From NCBI GenBank assembly GCA_914767715.1, contig OU612069.1:4590001-4650000 (forward strand): 60,000 bases of DNA, given 5' to 3'. The notes under the pieces are model-generated. The model saw nothing but the letters and a program-made list of their open reading frames with translations, was not told the DNA's origin and did not search any database. Positions 24,204 through 36,559 of this stretch are shown piece by piece. Positions within the stretch are counted from its first letter, which is position 1. Every line of letters begins with the position of its first letter. This DNA comes from Membranipora membranacea. Its lineage: Eukaryota > Bryozoa > Gymnolaemata > Cheilostomatida > Membraniporidae. Both the position numbers and the translations under genes were made by a program.

Positions 24204-24833
24204 CTGTATTTGGCACAGGCTGTACAGGGTCTTATAGATATGCCTGCATTGACTGTAATAGTAATTGTAATTTGTTATGGTCCAACATTTATTTCCAACA
24301 GCAATACTTGGGAACTTTTGAGTTCTAGTTAGGCTTTTGAGGCCAACCGATCACTTGAATCACTTGATCATTGAAATCCATATTCATCATCATAATTACA
24401 CATGTAAAAAGAAATGTCAATGATACCGGCAGTACGGCTTCCTCTTTTTAGCTAATTCTTAATTGCTGCACTAAGCAAGCAAAATAGTTTATCATTGAAA
24501 CGTCAAACCTGAGGTTTGTGGAGTTCCGATAAACATAATCAAGTCATGCTCCCTGGTAACATATCAGATTCAAAAACTGTTCAAAATTGAACCTAGAAGG
24601 AGAGATTCTAAAACCGTCTAGTCTGACCAATTGAAGTGTCTTGATTCCAAATCTGGTTACAGTTTTCTTCTAGGCCTAGTGGATCACGAGGTACAGGAGC
24701 TGGAAACCATTCCAAATTATGTGAAAGTCACATATAAGTTTACTATATGTTTTATATAAGAATTATCATTGAGCGAAATTTGCAAAATTATGAAGTACGA
24801 CTCTGGAGCTCAATATCTCGGCTTTTAAGGTAC

Positions 24834-24949
24834 CTAGATTCGAATTTCAACTTCCTGTGGGTGCGGAAGACCTTCCTTGACAACCTCCATTTTGACTCTA
24901 GGACTCTTAGATTTTCCACAATCGACCGTTTTATACACTAAGCTTTCAC
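24834..24949 (-). CDS. Possible exon ending in a stop, unrecognised
   Basis: After an AATCGCAG acceptor the frame reads ESLVYKTVDCGKSKSPRVKM then EVVKEGLPHPQEVEIRI and meets TAG at 24834-24836, directly before a GTACC that could be a donor. Either this is a gene end or a relic with a nonsense codon. Confidence 0.3.
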
Positions 24950-25782
24950 CTGCGATTTGGGGACATATTTCAATGCACAGTTTTGTGAATTATGCACACT
25001 ACTAACTGGAGTATTTGTAGTGCCTATAGTAGTAGAAGTTGTAGCAGCCAGGCCTGCCAACACCCAACCTCAGACTGGGGTATTGGAGCAATGATATAAA
25101 TTGATTGGAGTGAGATTTCACAGTCAGAGAAATTATTCTCCAAATGATCATGATGCTGATATAATCTCACTCATAAATCATAGCCACTGTTTTCGTATGC
25201 TGACATTATTTCACCACTCTATATTTCGCTACTACCACATTATTTTTAAGGGTTTGGGGAAGGGTGTTTGTGGTTTGGGCTATTGGATTTGTGGTTTGGT
25301 CAATTTGAGCTTGGGGTAGTGGCGAAATGTTATTGGCGAAATGTGTCGCGTTCACTGTTTTCAGTGGGGGATCGGGCTGGGCTGTAGATTGTTCACAGCT
25401 AAGCAGCAGTTATGTTTCCCTTTCATTAGATCTACGATCGCCCTCTAACCATTCATTCACCACCACTGTCACAGGCATTCGTATGGTGTTTGGCACCTGA
25501 CAATAGCTTGACGCAGACTGGTTGTTGGCCAATGGCTACTGCATAAAAAAGGTATTCATCCATTTGGGGCAGTTTGGGGCCCCAGGGGTTCAGCTTTCAA
25601 AAAAACATACACCATGCTCAAGTCATTTTCAACGTCTAGGGGGGCCTTCTAACGTCAACGTATCCTTTTTGGTCTGAGTAGTAAAATGATTCTTGGCGCA
25701 AATAAAAGCATCCACAAAGAAACGAACGTGAGAAATGGCTGCTCTGAATGAGCAAATATTGTGTGAATACTTTATTTTCAGG

Positions 25783-28700
25783 ATGAGTACAAGAAAAACT
25801 CGAAAACGTGTAGCAGAGGTAAGCTGATAATAATTTAGCATTAACATTCGCATTTCGTGCTGTAATGGTGCATTAGCTGATTAATGTCTAACTGGTAAAC
25901 TGCCTAACAAAGCCAAAGCTTGGTTGTTTACACCTAAACAGAAAAATGTGGGTAACATTGACTCACTGGTATTGTCATTACAGGTTTCTGTCAGTTTCGA
26001 GGTAGGAGAGAATGTGTCGGCGCTCTGGCCACCGGATGGCAGGTGGCACAATGCAGTTATATAGAAGTGGTGAGCACCAGTGGAATCAGTGAGAAATTTG
26101 ATGATAGTTTCACAAGGACCCTTAAAGTGCATCAAGTAAGTGAGAATGGAGTAGAGTTGTGTAATGTGTACATGCGATAAAGTGAGCAGGATGTACTTTT
26201 TTAAGTCATTATCCTACTGTTAAATTCAGCATAGGATCGCTATTCGTTTTGACTTAAGGTTAAAAGTGTATAAGGTAACCTGCACTAGGACCTTTTTGCC
26301 GGTCAGGAAAGCTTTGAAGCAAGTCAACAACAGTGTCTGTCTACTTCTGTTTTCTTGAATTTGTATGTTTAGCAAGTATTTCTCTAACAGGTGTGTCTAT
26401 GGCCAGGTAAAGAATTGCTATGAGCTATGATTCATTGTTTTGAATGTTACAGTTTGATGGATTGATACCTATTATAGTTAGTATTCACATGACAGTTATA
26501 TGCTAATATTTTGATGCAATTGCAGAAAGCTTTGTTACAATTTTGAAACCTTCACATGATGTAAAATTATGTCATAATCCACAGGAGCTGCCATTCTTTG
26601 CCTGATAGTGCTCTCCACAATAATGACTCTGTGTAAGGCGTTAAGTTTAGTTGGAACATTGTCAAGATGGGGTGGACTCAGTGGTCAATGCTTTCCGGCT
26701 GATTGTATTGTACTAATCGGCAGATACAGAAAATGTCGTAGATGACCTCGTGTGAATCTTGACTTGTGTTTGTTGCAGACGTAAAAACTCAGAGAACACA
26801 TAAGAATGTGAGAGATCCCGCCCCAGCTGGTCCGTTGCAGTTATCATCTGCCTCAAGGAGAGAAGTCTCTAGTAAGTATACATGTTAGCCAGAATGGAGA
26901 TATGCAAATCTGATGTCTCCCTACCCATTTATTTTATGCAGCCGTCAGCCATCTGCGACCTACAATTAGGCTTTGACCTGGAATTGTCTAAGTCTGCTGG
27001 TGTGTTAGCTTGGAATGATAAGGCTATAATCACTATTCACTGTGCAGTCTATAGTATTGCAGGTATAGCATTGCTAGAATACATACTTATACAATAACCT
27101 GTAGGTAGATATTCTATACTATTGTATGTATCTTGTCTTGTGCTTGTTGCAGAACTAACAACTCATAGTACGGACAAGAATGTGAGAGTGCCCATCCCAG
27201 CTGGTCAGTTGCAGTCATCATATGAGCCGAACGCTGGCAGCGGTGTACTAATTTCTTCTGCCTCTAGTAGAGAAGTCTCTAGTAGAGGAGTCTCTAGTAA
27301 GTATATTGTTGGCTAGCTCAGAGATACACAACTTTGTGGCCACCCTACCCATTATATGTTGGCCACAGCCGTCTGTGGCCTACAATTAGGTTTGACTTGG
27401 AATTGTCTAAGTCTGCTGGTGTGTTTGCTTGGAATGCTAAGGCTATGATTACTATTCACTGTACAGTATATAATATTGCAGGTATAGCATAGCCAGAATG
27501 CGTACTTATACAATAACCTTTAGGTAGATATTCTATACTTTTGTATGCATCTTGTCTTGTGTTTGTTGCAGAACTAACAACTCAGAGTACGGACAAGAAT
27601 GTGAGAGAGCCCATCCTAGCTGGTCAGTTGCAGTCATCATATGAGCCGAACGCTGACAGCGGTGTACTGATTTCTTCTGCCTCTAGTAGAGAAGTCTGTA
27701 GTAGAGAAGTCTCTAGTAAGTACATATGTTGGCTAGCTCAGAGATACACAAATTTGTGACCACACTACCCATTATATGTTGGCCACAGTCGTCTGCGGCC
27801 TACAATTAGGCTTTGATATGTAATTGTCTAAGTCTGCTGGTGCTAGTGCGTTAGCGTGGAATGCTAAGGCTATGATCACTATTCACTGTACCGTATATAG
27901 TATTGCGGGTATAGCATACAGTAACCTTTAGGTAGATATTCTATACTCTTCTATGTATCTTGTCTTGTGTTTGTTACAGACCTAACAACTCAGAGTCTCA
28001 GTACGGACAAGACTGTGAGAGAGCCCATCCCAGCTGGTCAGTTGCGGGTAGGTACGAAAAGCCGAACCACGAACTCACGAACTACGAACCCTCATAAAAC
28101 AGAACCCAGGATTATCCTCTCCTTCTTAAATCAGTTTAAATTGTCAGTGGCCAATGAAATGTCATTATTTGGATAAGTGACCAATAATATAACAGATATC
28201 AAACTTTGACTTTTAACAGAGCTCATTGCATCTTAGCTTGGTGCACAAGCTCAAGGTCATTTGATTAAAAATTATGGAGAGCAAGGTGGCACAGTTTGGT
28301 GCACACCAAGTAGATGTCAAATTTGAAATTAGTAATGATGAATCCAAATGAACTTTTGCATTAGAGAGAGGAATGGTTTGACTATATATTCCTGCAAGTT
28401 TGAAAATGATTGAAGTATTTGGAGCTACTAGAGAAGGCTGTAATGGAGGACAAACCTCACTTATTATTATCTATTAGAAAAAGAATGGTCACAGTTTAGT
28501 ATATTGGAGTCTCTTGACTTGACTCTTCACTGGAGCAGAAGGCTATCTCCTGCATCATCAAATCTCAACAGAGTTAACAAGTATGTTCTATTGGTGTTAG
28601 CCTATCTTGAAATATTGTTTTGAATGTTCATGGCTGTTCTTTGGCTGTTCTTCAAAGCATGAGGGGGGAAAGTAGCCTGACCTCTGAATATACATTATTA

Positions 28701-30820
28701 TTCTCTTCTATAAAAATTAGGTCATACATACAGCATTTCGTGCTACTCTAAGAGATATCAGATCAGTGTTGCCTTTACATTAGCATCATCTCTGAAATGA
28801 TTCTATGAAAGTGGTTAGGCAAATACTTATATGAACTGCATAGGGCCTATTGCAATGATTAACATAAGAAATCTTCTGTTTGTAGATGTCCATGCGGGCC
28901 CTTACTCATCACAACTTCAGCTATTGATTTCTCTTACTCGTACCACAGAATACCAAAAAATGCCTGTTTTCCTCCTAATAATATAGTGCGACAATGGGTA
29001 TTTTGGGTTTGATGGTCAGACTCACATGCTGTTCTATAGCTGTGTAACGAAGTCAGGTTCAAGCTGAGGTGGCCCGGCCTAAACTGATAATGATAATATC
29101 CTAGTCTTCTGCAACGGCCTCGTGTAATTAAGCTGGAAGTTGGGTCAGGTATGTATCAAAATAAATTGTGTATTACTCATTTTATCCCGGCCGAGCATGA
29201 TTGATATATAATGTGGTATGAGGTTCACCAGTCACCATCTAGCCATAAAAAAGCAAATAATATTAACCGGCAATGACGAAACTGCGAGCTTAACTCATGC
29301 TGCCCTAAAGCTAGGAGTAGAGTGAGGTGAGCAAAAAAGTGAGTTATAAATTTTAACTCATAATAACATGACATATAATATCAAACACTTCTCTTTGGAT
29401 TCATATGCGATATTTTCTGGTTTTTTTAGTTGCACAGTACCAGAAGACACAGCACGATCCTCGTGATAGCTGGTGTGCAACAGTGATGGCTTGATAGTTA
29501 GCTTACTGTCATTAACAACATACATTGCCACTACGATTGGATAGGAACTGCTTTATGTCCCCAATGGTTTACCATCACATGTGTATTCACAGCCATGAAT
29601 GCTCACACTTCAGTTAAAATCCACCCGAGCCATTACTATTCTCTCAGGCCTTGTGTCTGCCTCTCATTTTGCCGCTATTTCAGGCAACATAATATACAAA
29701 TAAGTTCATTGAATACACATATAAACACCATCAACAGTCTCTTCTCTGAACCATTACCTTTATTTAAATGGGCATATAATATATTATCTGCTTGGATCAC
29801 CTTATCACTCACATAAACAGAGTATTTGCAAGCATCATTTAATGAGTAAAAGGATTACTGCGAGCGCCACTTGTGCATAACCACTCAATTTTCCAGGATC
29901 AGTCGCACCACCGTGGTAATGATCACTAAGTATGAACTCGGTGGCTCCCAGCTCTCCGGAACCTCTGTCTCAATCTGGAAATCGTTCAAGCCATGATCTT
30001 GCCTGGTGTCTTTTCTAGAATAAAATCCCCTTCTTTGTTCAGTTGGGGACAAACTCCCTGCTCCCCTCCCTTTTCCCCTCCCACCCTCCCTGCTGCTACT
30101 ATGTCCCAAACTGTCTGCTGGGATGGGAGTTGTCACCCTACCATTTGCCTAAGTGCAAGAGAGGATAACCCTGTTCTTCAAAGGTCCAATTTTGTTACGA
30201 AGCATGTCATTGGACAAAATTATGTTATCAGACACAGAAGGTTCGGTTTTTTAAAGGTTCGTAGCTTGAGAGTTCGTGGTTCGGTTTTTCGTACCTACCG
30301 GTCAGTTGCAGTCATCATATGAGCTGAACGCTGGCAGCGGTGTACTAATTTCTTCTGCATCTAGTAGAGAAGACTCTAGTAAGTATATATGTTGGCTAGC
30401 TCAGAGATACACAAATTTGTGGCCACCCTACCCATTATATGTTGGCCACAGTCGTCTGCGCCCTACAATTAGGCTTTGACTTGGAATTGTCTAAGTCTGC
30501 TGGTGCTAGTGCGTTAGCTTGGAATGCTAAGGCTATGATCACTATTCACTGTACAGTATATAGTATTGCAGGTATAGCATAGCCAGAATGCGTACTTATA
30601 CAATAACCTTTAGGTAGATATTCTATACTCTTTTATGTATCTTGTCTTGTGTTTGTTACAGACCTAACAACTCAGAGTACGGACAAGAATGTGAGAGAGC
30701 CCATCCCAGCTGGTCAGTTGCAGTCATCATATGAGCCGAACGCTGGCAGCGGTGTACTAATTTCTGCTGCCTCTAGTAGAGAAGTCTTTAGTAGAGAAGT
30801 CTCTAGTAGAGAAGTCTCTA
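25783..30820 (+). pseudogene. Gene with a Tudor-like exon and tandemly repeated phase 1-1 exons, interrupted
   Basis: Plus-strand exons in compatible phases: 25783-25818 (start MSTRKTRKRVAE), 25984-26135 (VSFEVGENVSALWPPDGRWH then NAVI, and EVVSTSGISEKFDDSFTRTL after a frame jump), a 16-nt microexon 26391-26406 (VCLWP), then 26779-26871, 27153-27296, 27572-27715, 27980-28045 joined to 30310-30378, and 30662-30820. The second exon resembles a Tudor/SMN-type module (GE-V-ALW-DG-W--A-I), which binds methylated Arg or Lys in the family; that is a pattern match only. It carries TAG at 26062-26064, explained by a TA duplication: 152 nt instead of 150. The later exons are variants of one cassette (TTQSTDKNVREPIPAGQLQ), each a multiple of three (93, 144, 144, 135, 159 nt) with phase 1-1 borders. 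One is split by a 2.25-kb transposon. No 3' end is seen; the series stops at 31062 at a transposon terminus. Confidence 0.6.
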
Positions 30821-31062
30821 GTAAGTATATATGTTGGCTAGCTCAGAGATACACAAATTTGTGGCCACCCTACCCATTATATGTTGGCCACAGTCGTCTG
30901 CGCCCTACAATTAGGCTTTGACTTGGAATTGTCTAAGTCTGCTGGTGCTAGTGCGTTAGCTTGGAATGCTAAGGCTATGATCACTATTCACTGTACAGTA
31001 TAGAGTATTGCAGGTATAGCATAGCCAGAATGCGTACTTATACAATAACCTTTAGGTAGACT
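26779..31062 (+). repeat. Tandem exon-intron cassette, about 0.41 kb per unit
   Basis: Five cassettes in direct order; exon starts are at 26779, 27153, 27572, 27980 and 30662 (spacings 374, 419, 408 and, after subtracting the inserted element and its target copy, about 418). Introns share GGCCACCCTACCCATTATAT and AGGTAGATATTCTATAC blocks as well as the exons. Inside each exon a 15-bp AGTAGAGAAGTCTCT motif (Ser-Arg-Glu-Val-Ser) varies from one to three copies, so the exon lengths change in frame. The first cassette is the most diverged. The last intron breaks off at 31062, where the 31-bp-repeat terminus begins. Confidence 0.9.
28046..30299. mobile_element. Mutator-like non-autonomous DNA element (2.25 kb) in a coding exon
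   Basis: The element is bordered by a 10-bp direct repeat GGTCAGTTGC (28036-28045 and 30300-30309). Its ends are inverted repeats of about 45 bp: the left starts GGTAGGTACGAAAAGCCG and continues with ACCACGAACTC, and the right is its reverse complement with a few changes. A 9-11-bp target duplication with long inverted ends is characteristic of the Mutator superfamily. No transposase-like frame is visible inside; open frames of 73-109 codons there show no domain. Removing the element and one target copy restores a 135-nt exon identical in structure to its neighbours, which independently confirms the borders. Confidence 0.88.
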
Positions 31063-31063
31063 A

Positions 31064-31275
31064 CGGCAGACGAGCTGCGCCATGTGTGTAAAATATTTCA
31101 GAATAGCGCAGCTCGGCTACATGAGTTTTACATATGGCGCAGCTTGGCTAGGTGAAGTTTACGTGTGGCGCAGCTCGGCTAGAAGCAATTTTCTGATGGC
31201 GCAGCTCGGCTAGAGGCACATTTTCACGTGTTGCAGCTCGGCTAGAGCCATATTTATCAATCAAGAGGACACGAC
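31064..31275 (+). repeat. Left 31-bp-iterated terminus (A), five repeats
   Basis: Terminal CGGCAGACGAGCTGCGCCA is followed by five copies of GGCGCAGCTCGGCTA starting at 31105, 31136, 31167, 31198 and 31229, an exact 31-bp period. The first and the terminal copies are in opposite orientation, giving a hairpin-capable pair of about 11-12 bp. The sequence between the repeats is conserved in position with terminus B, so these are not unique spacers. Homology with B extends to about 31275. Confidence 0.93.
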
Positions 31276-31315
31276 TCCCAAATTGAATAGTCTGGTAGTA
31301 GGCAATCGGAAGGAT

Positions 31316-31321
31316 GGGCGG
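31316..31321 (+). promoter_or_regulatory. GC-box-like motif before the kinase start
   Basis: GGGCGG lies 114 bases upstream of the kinase ATG (31435) and 73 bases inside the last 31-bp repeat. It is a short motif and could occur by chance; no TATA box is evident. Confidence 0.25.
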
Positions 31322-31434
31322 AGTCTCTGTCTTTTGGAGGTGTTAAACGTTACACTATTTTCAACTTGGTCTGCATACACATTCATTCACAGATAGCAAC
31401 TCACACAGACTAGTAGTACCTACTCAACCTAATA

Positions 31435-31632
31435 ATGGCTAATAATCTTAATAACAACATCGATATGTTTGGAAAGTCACGAGGTGCCTGTCAGGTCAGC
31501 TGCTGTGAGTGTAAGCAATTTAGTCACAACAAGGGACTTCACACCTGCCAGGTATGCCTGCATTGAGCTAGGCATCATGCGGTTATCAGAACTGAAAAAG
31601 AGGAGGAAACCATAAGAGTCAGGAAGCCACAG
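31435..31632 (+). CDS. First exon of the kinase gene, Cys/His motif
   Basis: Begins ATGGCTAATAAT 191 bases inside the last 31-bp repeat. It contains C-x-x-C, then C-x-x-C-L-H and a downstream H-H in frame, a plausible zinc-binding arrangement. A TGA falls right after the CLH (31564-31566), where a Trp codon TGG would need one change. Two donors are possible, both leaving phase 0: CAG/GTATGC at 31551, which removes the TGA, and CAG/GTGAGT at 31632, which keeps it. So the exon may be intact if the first donor is used. Confidence 0.6.
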
Positions 31633-34033
31633 GTGAGTCTCTTTGATTTTGAACAACAACTCAGCTGTGCCTTAGGTAAGGTTTTTCTAATGCAAACCAT
31701 GCTCATTGATTTATTGTTGTTTGACCTGGTCCAAGGAGTTAGAGAACACCTTGGTGTGGTGGTTTAACCAATAATTTAATAATGGGTTGAGTTGTGATCA
31801 GTGTTTGTAACCAGTTAGTTTGAACAGGGAGGATTTGAAGTTATCAGTGACTTATTCATTGGCACTTTGGAAACTATCTTCCTGACTATCAACCTTACTC
31901 AGAAGAGCATTTATTTTAGATATAAATAAGTGATCTCATTTGGTTCTGCTGGCAAATCCACTTTTTAAAAAGGAAGCTATATATATACTATACAAAAATG
32001 GAATTTTCATTGCTATCTTACTAATGGGAAAGTCATAAAATTTATTCTTCCACTCATTGCCAATAATCGATTTCCATGAAATTTCTATAAAGACCAATAT
32101 AACATTTAAAAAAAATGAAGCAATGTGTGAACATTGTTTTCTGCTAGCTTGACAATATGAATTCTGCAGCAATCTAAGTGAGGTCACTACAATTAAATGG
32201 GCTTATGGTTTTGCTGGCCTCAATCCTTACCCGAAAACCTAATTCAATCTGTTAGCACGAGTCTGACCTAATACCACAATTTCAAACAATTTGTCAAACT
32301 TTTAATTGATATTGATACAAACATGACAATTCACACCAGTGGGTTGCTGCATAACCACACAGGAGATAACACTACTTTGATAATATGGACAAGCTAAAAT
32401 TGCAGTTCAAGAAAACATCCCAATACATTAGGGAAATTTATTGGGAGTTTTTACCTAGGTAATACATACAGATGTACATACTCAGACTCATACATGATAA
32501 TAGCTTAGCTTCAGCGTATAGTCTAACGAAATTTGTGAAAGAATGGGTCTGAAGAGAATGGGACTTTCTGTCTGTTGAGGCAATGAACAATTTCTATGAT
32601 ACACTTTTCACATTTATGTGCTGGACGGGTTTAGAATCCAACATACATGAAGAAATAATAATCTGTCTAGAAAAGCAAACAGATGGTCTCCCTGTATAAA
32701 CCAGTTTAAATAGAGATTTCTGAAATGAAAGCCTATTGACTATGAACTATTGGTAGACTGAGGACCTACATACAGCAATATATAATATAGGGTGGTTGAT
32801 ATCAATGGAGCGGAAAAGTTAGGTTCAAAGTAGAAAAGTTTGATTCAGAGTCGAAAAGTTTGATGCAGAGTAGAAAAGTTTGATGCAGAACAGAAAAGTT
32901 TGATGCACAGAAGTATGATTAAATTCAATGAAATGTTTAATTCAATTCAGGCCTTTTTAAATTAAATTCACAGCAGATAAGTTTAGTTTTATCCGGCTTT
33001 CTGGGCCACGGTACAATTGAAGATATTTTAAATATGAGAACAAACCATGAACACTCGATCCAACAATTTTTTTAAATTATTAAAACCAACAACAAGGAAG
33101 GATAGAGTTCCATGTTGAGCAATGGCATAACCTTATTCCACATGTACCTTTTTGATGTTGGATGGGGCCAGTTTGGCCGACGGAGCATCTCTGGCCGTGT
33201 GGTGGATAGCAGATACTGTTGGCACTTTTTATCTGGGCTCTTCATGATGTTCGTGTGATGATTCTGTATTTAGTTGGAGGGTTGGCCGCCACTCTAGTCA
33301 CAGACTATCTGCATGACCCATGCTAATTTACTTTCTTTTGATCATTTTTACAATGTCTCCTCATAGCAGAATCCAAACAGAAAAATTTCCAATGTTTACC
33401 AAAATCCTTCATCATTGCATAGTCTAGCCTTCTCTTGAAATCGAGAAGTTATCAGCAATAAATTTTATCCAGAAAATCTGGCAAAAAATGAATTCGATGA
33501 GTTACTCTTATTTATTTGACGAAGGACAAGTCTTGTTTGCAGAGTATTCACGGTTTATCTAATCCATAAAATTACCTTACTGTTCCGAAAACTTATTCCA
33601 AGTTAGTCCCTTTTTAGAAGAGAGAAAAGAAGCAAGATAGCCTGATGCCCTGGTGAGTAACAAGCCAACATCTGTGATAAGTTGACTTTATCTTTCTCTG
33701 GCCCTTGTCCATTCATTACACACCAAATAATCATGTGTGACATATGGCACGTTGTGGTCTCCAATTAAATAAGGCCAGTCTATGAAAGGCACAAACTGCC
33801 GAATTTCGTGATAAATGTTTCAATCTTGATATATTTATATTATTTACATTTACCAATCATCATTCAGCCTTCATCTTTGCATTTTTTGGTGGTGGAACAT
33901 ACCGCCCAACCACTTAGCAAGATACGCTCCCTAGTCATTGATGACGGGTACGATCTTTGCTGCCAACTGCACAAAGACATTCCCGCTATGTGCAACTACG
34001 CAATCCGATTTATTAATTATTTTTTATTTCAAG
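31633..34033. other. First kinase intron
   Basis: AT-rich intronic DNA of 2.4 kb. Apart from the 20-bp repeat at 32812-32912, I find no exon or element. An open frame at 33808-34041 simply runs into the next exon. Confidence 0.55.
32812..32912. repeat. 20-bp tandem repeat, five imperfect copies
   Basis: AAAAGTTTGATGCAGAGTAG-like units in the first kinase intron; the first copies are the most diverged. No coding role. Confidence 0.85.
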
Positions 34034-36559
34034 GGGGTTGAGGTTGTTTTCCAAGAGAGCGACGGGACCAAGACTCGTGTCAAGGGCCTGTGCGTGGATT
34101 ACGTAAGTTAATTTATTGAATTTTATTCACTGCTACATGTGGTTATTTCCTTTCTATTATTGAAAAAGTAAACATTTTCCCTGAAGTTTTATTTTAGGAA
34201 TTTGTCAATAATTAACTGTATAACATGTCATATATCGAGTCTTCTCTCTTGTCTTTACAACTTGCTAGGGGCATTATTATTCTTAGTCAGTTGTTAATGG
34301 TGTCATAGTCAGTATCATTGTTATCCTCCTGTGTAGTGGAGTCCTCAGGAGTACATCTTTGCTATCAGCTCATCAATCTAAGATGTAATCTATAGTTTAC
34401 TTTATTTGTTGTTGCGCTGAGCTATTATATTACTTTTACTAATCCTTTGGTTTAAACTTGGAATTGTGGTGAGTTGTCTACTGAAATTGTCTCAGTTATT
34501 AAGTCTATTCTTTAGAAGTTGTGTAATATGAATAGAATTATTTTCTATTCATAAATATTCCAGTGAATGTTTTCCCTTTCCAACTCTGTTTTTTGGGAAC
34601 AATTATTGGTTATTAAAATAATTTATTGATTTTCAAATTACTAATTCACAACTTGACTAGAGTTACGATCATCACAACTATTTTTGTTGATGTGGCATTC
34701 ATTGGCTGATACACATTCTTCTAAAAAGTTTGAGAGTAAGGAGGTGTCATGTTAATTGCACAAGCACAAGCTGCAGATATTAGAGTTTTAAAACTGTCAT
34801 TTTTATTTATTGTAGGTGCTGCCTAAAGACAGGACATCCCTGTCACTATATGAGCAGTGTTTAGTAAAGAAAGGATGGGCCAGCGGGAGGATGCTCCTAA
34901 GAAAAGAAGGCCTTCATGTTGATAAGGATACTCCCGGCAACATCCCTAACAAACTTTTTTTCAGAAAATGTAAGTATTATTTGTTATATACCATTTTACT
35001 ACCATACCACCCACGTTCTCAATTTGGGCACTGTAGATCAGCTATGGGCATCCTGCGGCTGTTCTGTGTCTTATTGTGGCTGCATGCCTGTAAAAGTAGT
35101 TACACATTAATTTTGATTCCCATTTTGTTATGCGGATATCCAAGAAGGCATAGCACTCTGTAATCATAATATATTTCAAAAATGTGGCCATTCTGTATTA
35201 TGCATGTAGCTTAGCTTCCTAACCCGTCATTTTTAAGTCGACAGGCAGATTTGTAGCAAAAAACTCTCATGTTACCTGCATTTCGGTTTCTCACATCACA
35301 AACATTGGCGAAAATTTCCGCTTTGCCCTTTTGCCATACACATGAAACACTGGGATACAAACATGTACACAACCAAATCCTGAAAATCATTAGGTAACAT
35401 GACGCAGCAAAACCTCAGAAGATTAGATAAAACAGTATTTCTGTTTGGCTGATGTTTCTAGCTACATACCGCAGTTTTTACTCATAAATCTGTTTTAGTT
35501 TGTACAAAATAGGAAGTGCCAAAACTTTCACCCCTGTTCCAATTTTATGCCTGAAAGATATGTTGCCGACTTTTGAGTTGCTCCTGTGTAAAATGTGACC
35601 AGTTTCGGAAAAGGTAGCCCACCCATGCTGTACAATATAGATATACCCATTGCAGAAATATTGTGTTGAGTTGTTGCAGCATTTAATTGGGATTCAAGCA
35701 AGGACCACAAGATTGGGTCTCCTCTAGATGATCTGATGAGCTACAATTGTGAAAGTAAATCCTGGCTGGTCAGTTTGACATAAAGATTTTTAATATTGAG
35801 TCAATATGGCATAATCCACTGCTGCACAAATGTTTATAATACTCATTATGATAATCTTACTATTGGTTGGAGGGTGTCTGTCAAATCGAAAGACTTGGGA
35901 TATATTGGATTGAGGATTTTTTTTGACATACTTAATTTTCGCACAGCTGAGATAGCCAGTTGATAAACCAGAAATCAAAGATCTGAATGAAACTGAATGA
36001 AATTGCAGTGAAGACAATTAGACGAGGATTATCCATGTGAATACAATTGATTTGAATCTGTTTCAGACCCAAGCACCATTGTATCATTTGTGTATACCAA
36101 GCTTATGAGCCAAGATTCAAAGCGTCAACTCAGAATCCTTATTTTTTGCTCTAAAACATTTGTTCAAAAAAGAGGTGTATAGTCAACCTCCTGTACTTTT
36201 TCTGTAAATGAATTATTACCTCATAGGAACAAAAGACCCCAGGACCCTATTTTGTTCCTAATGAGTTTGTACTACCTCATTGATGTTCTATGTTCTGATG
36301 TGTGAGATCTGTTTCTTTTCCATAGGTGATAATGCTCACGAGAATGACAGAGAGTGTGTTGTGTTAAATTTGAGGTGAGCCTTTATTTGATTTTCACTAG
36401 GTTTGGTACATTTTTTAAATCAATTGTTTAATTCAACTTAATTGATGATGATGTGTTTATTTGTCTCATCAATTAGAGAAATAAAATGCTTCATGTGAGT
36501 GCTCTCTTGTTAAAAGTATGGACGGTAAAAATAAATGGATAAAAATTCACATAAAAAGT

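Noticed and set aside
31064-31275. CRISPR array
   Set aside because: Short repeats at regular spacing, but the text between them is conserved among three termini, the setting is a eukaryotic genome, and no cas genes exist.
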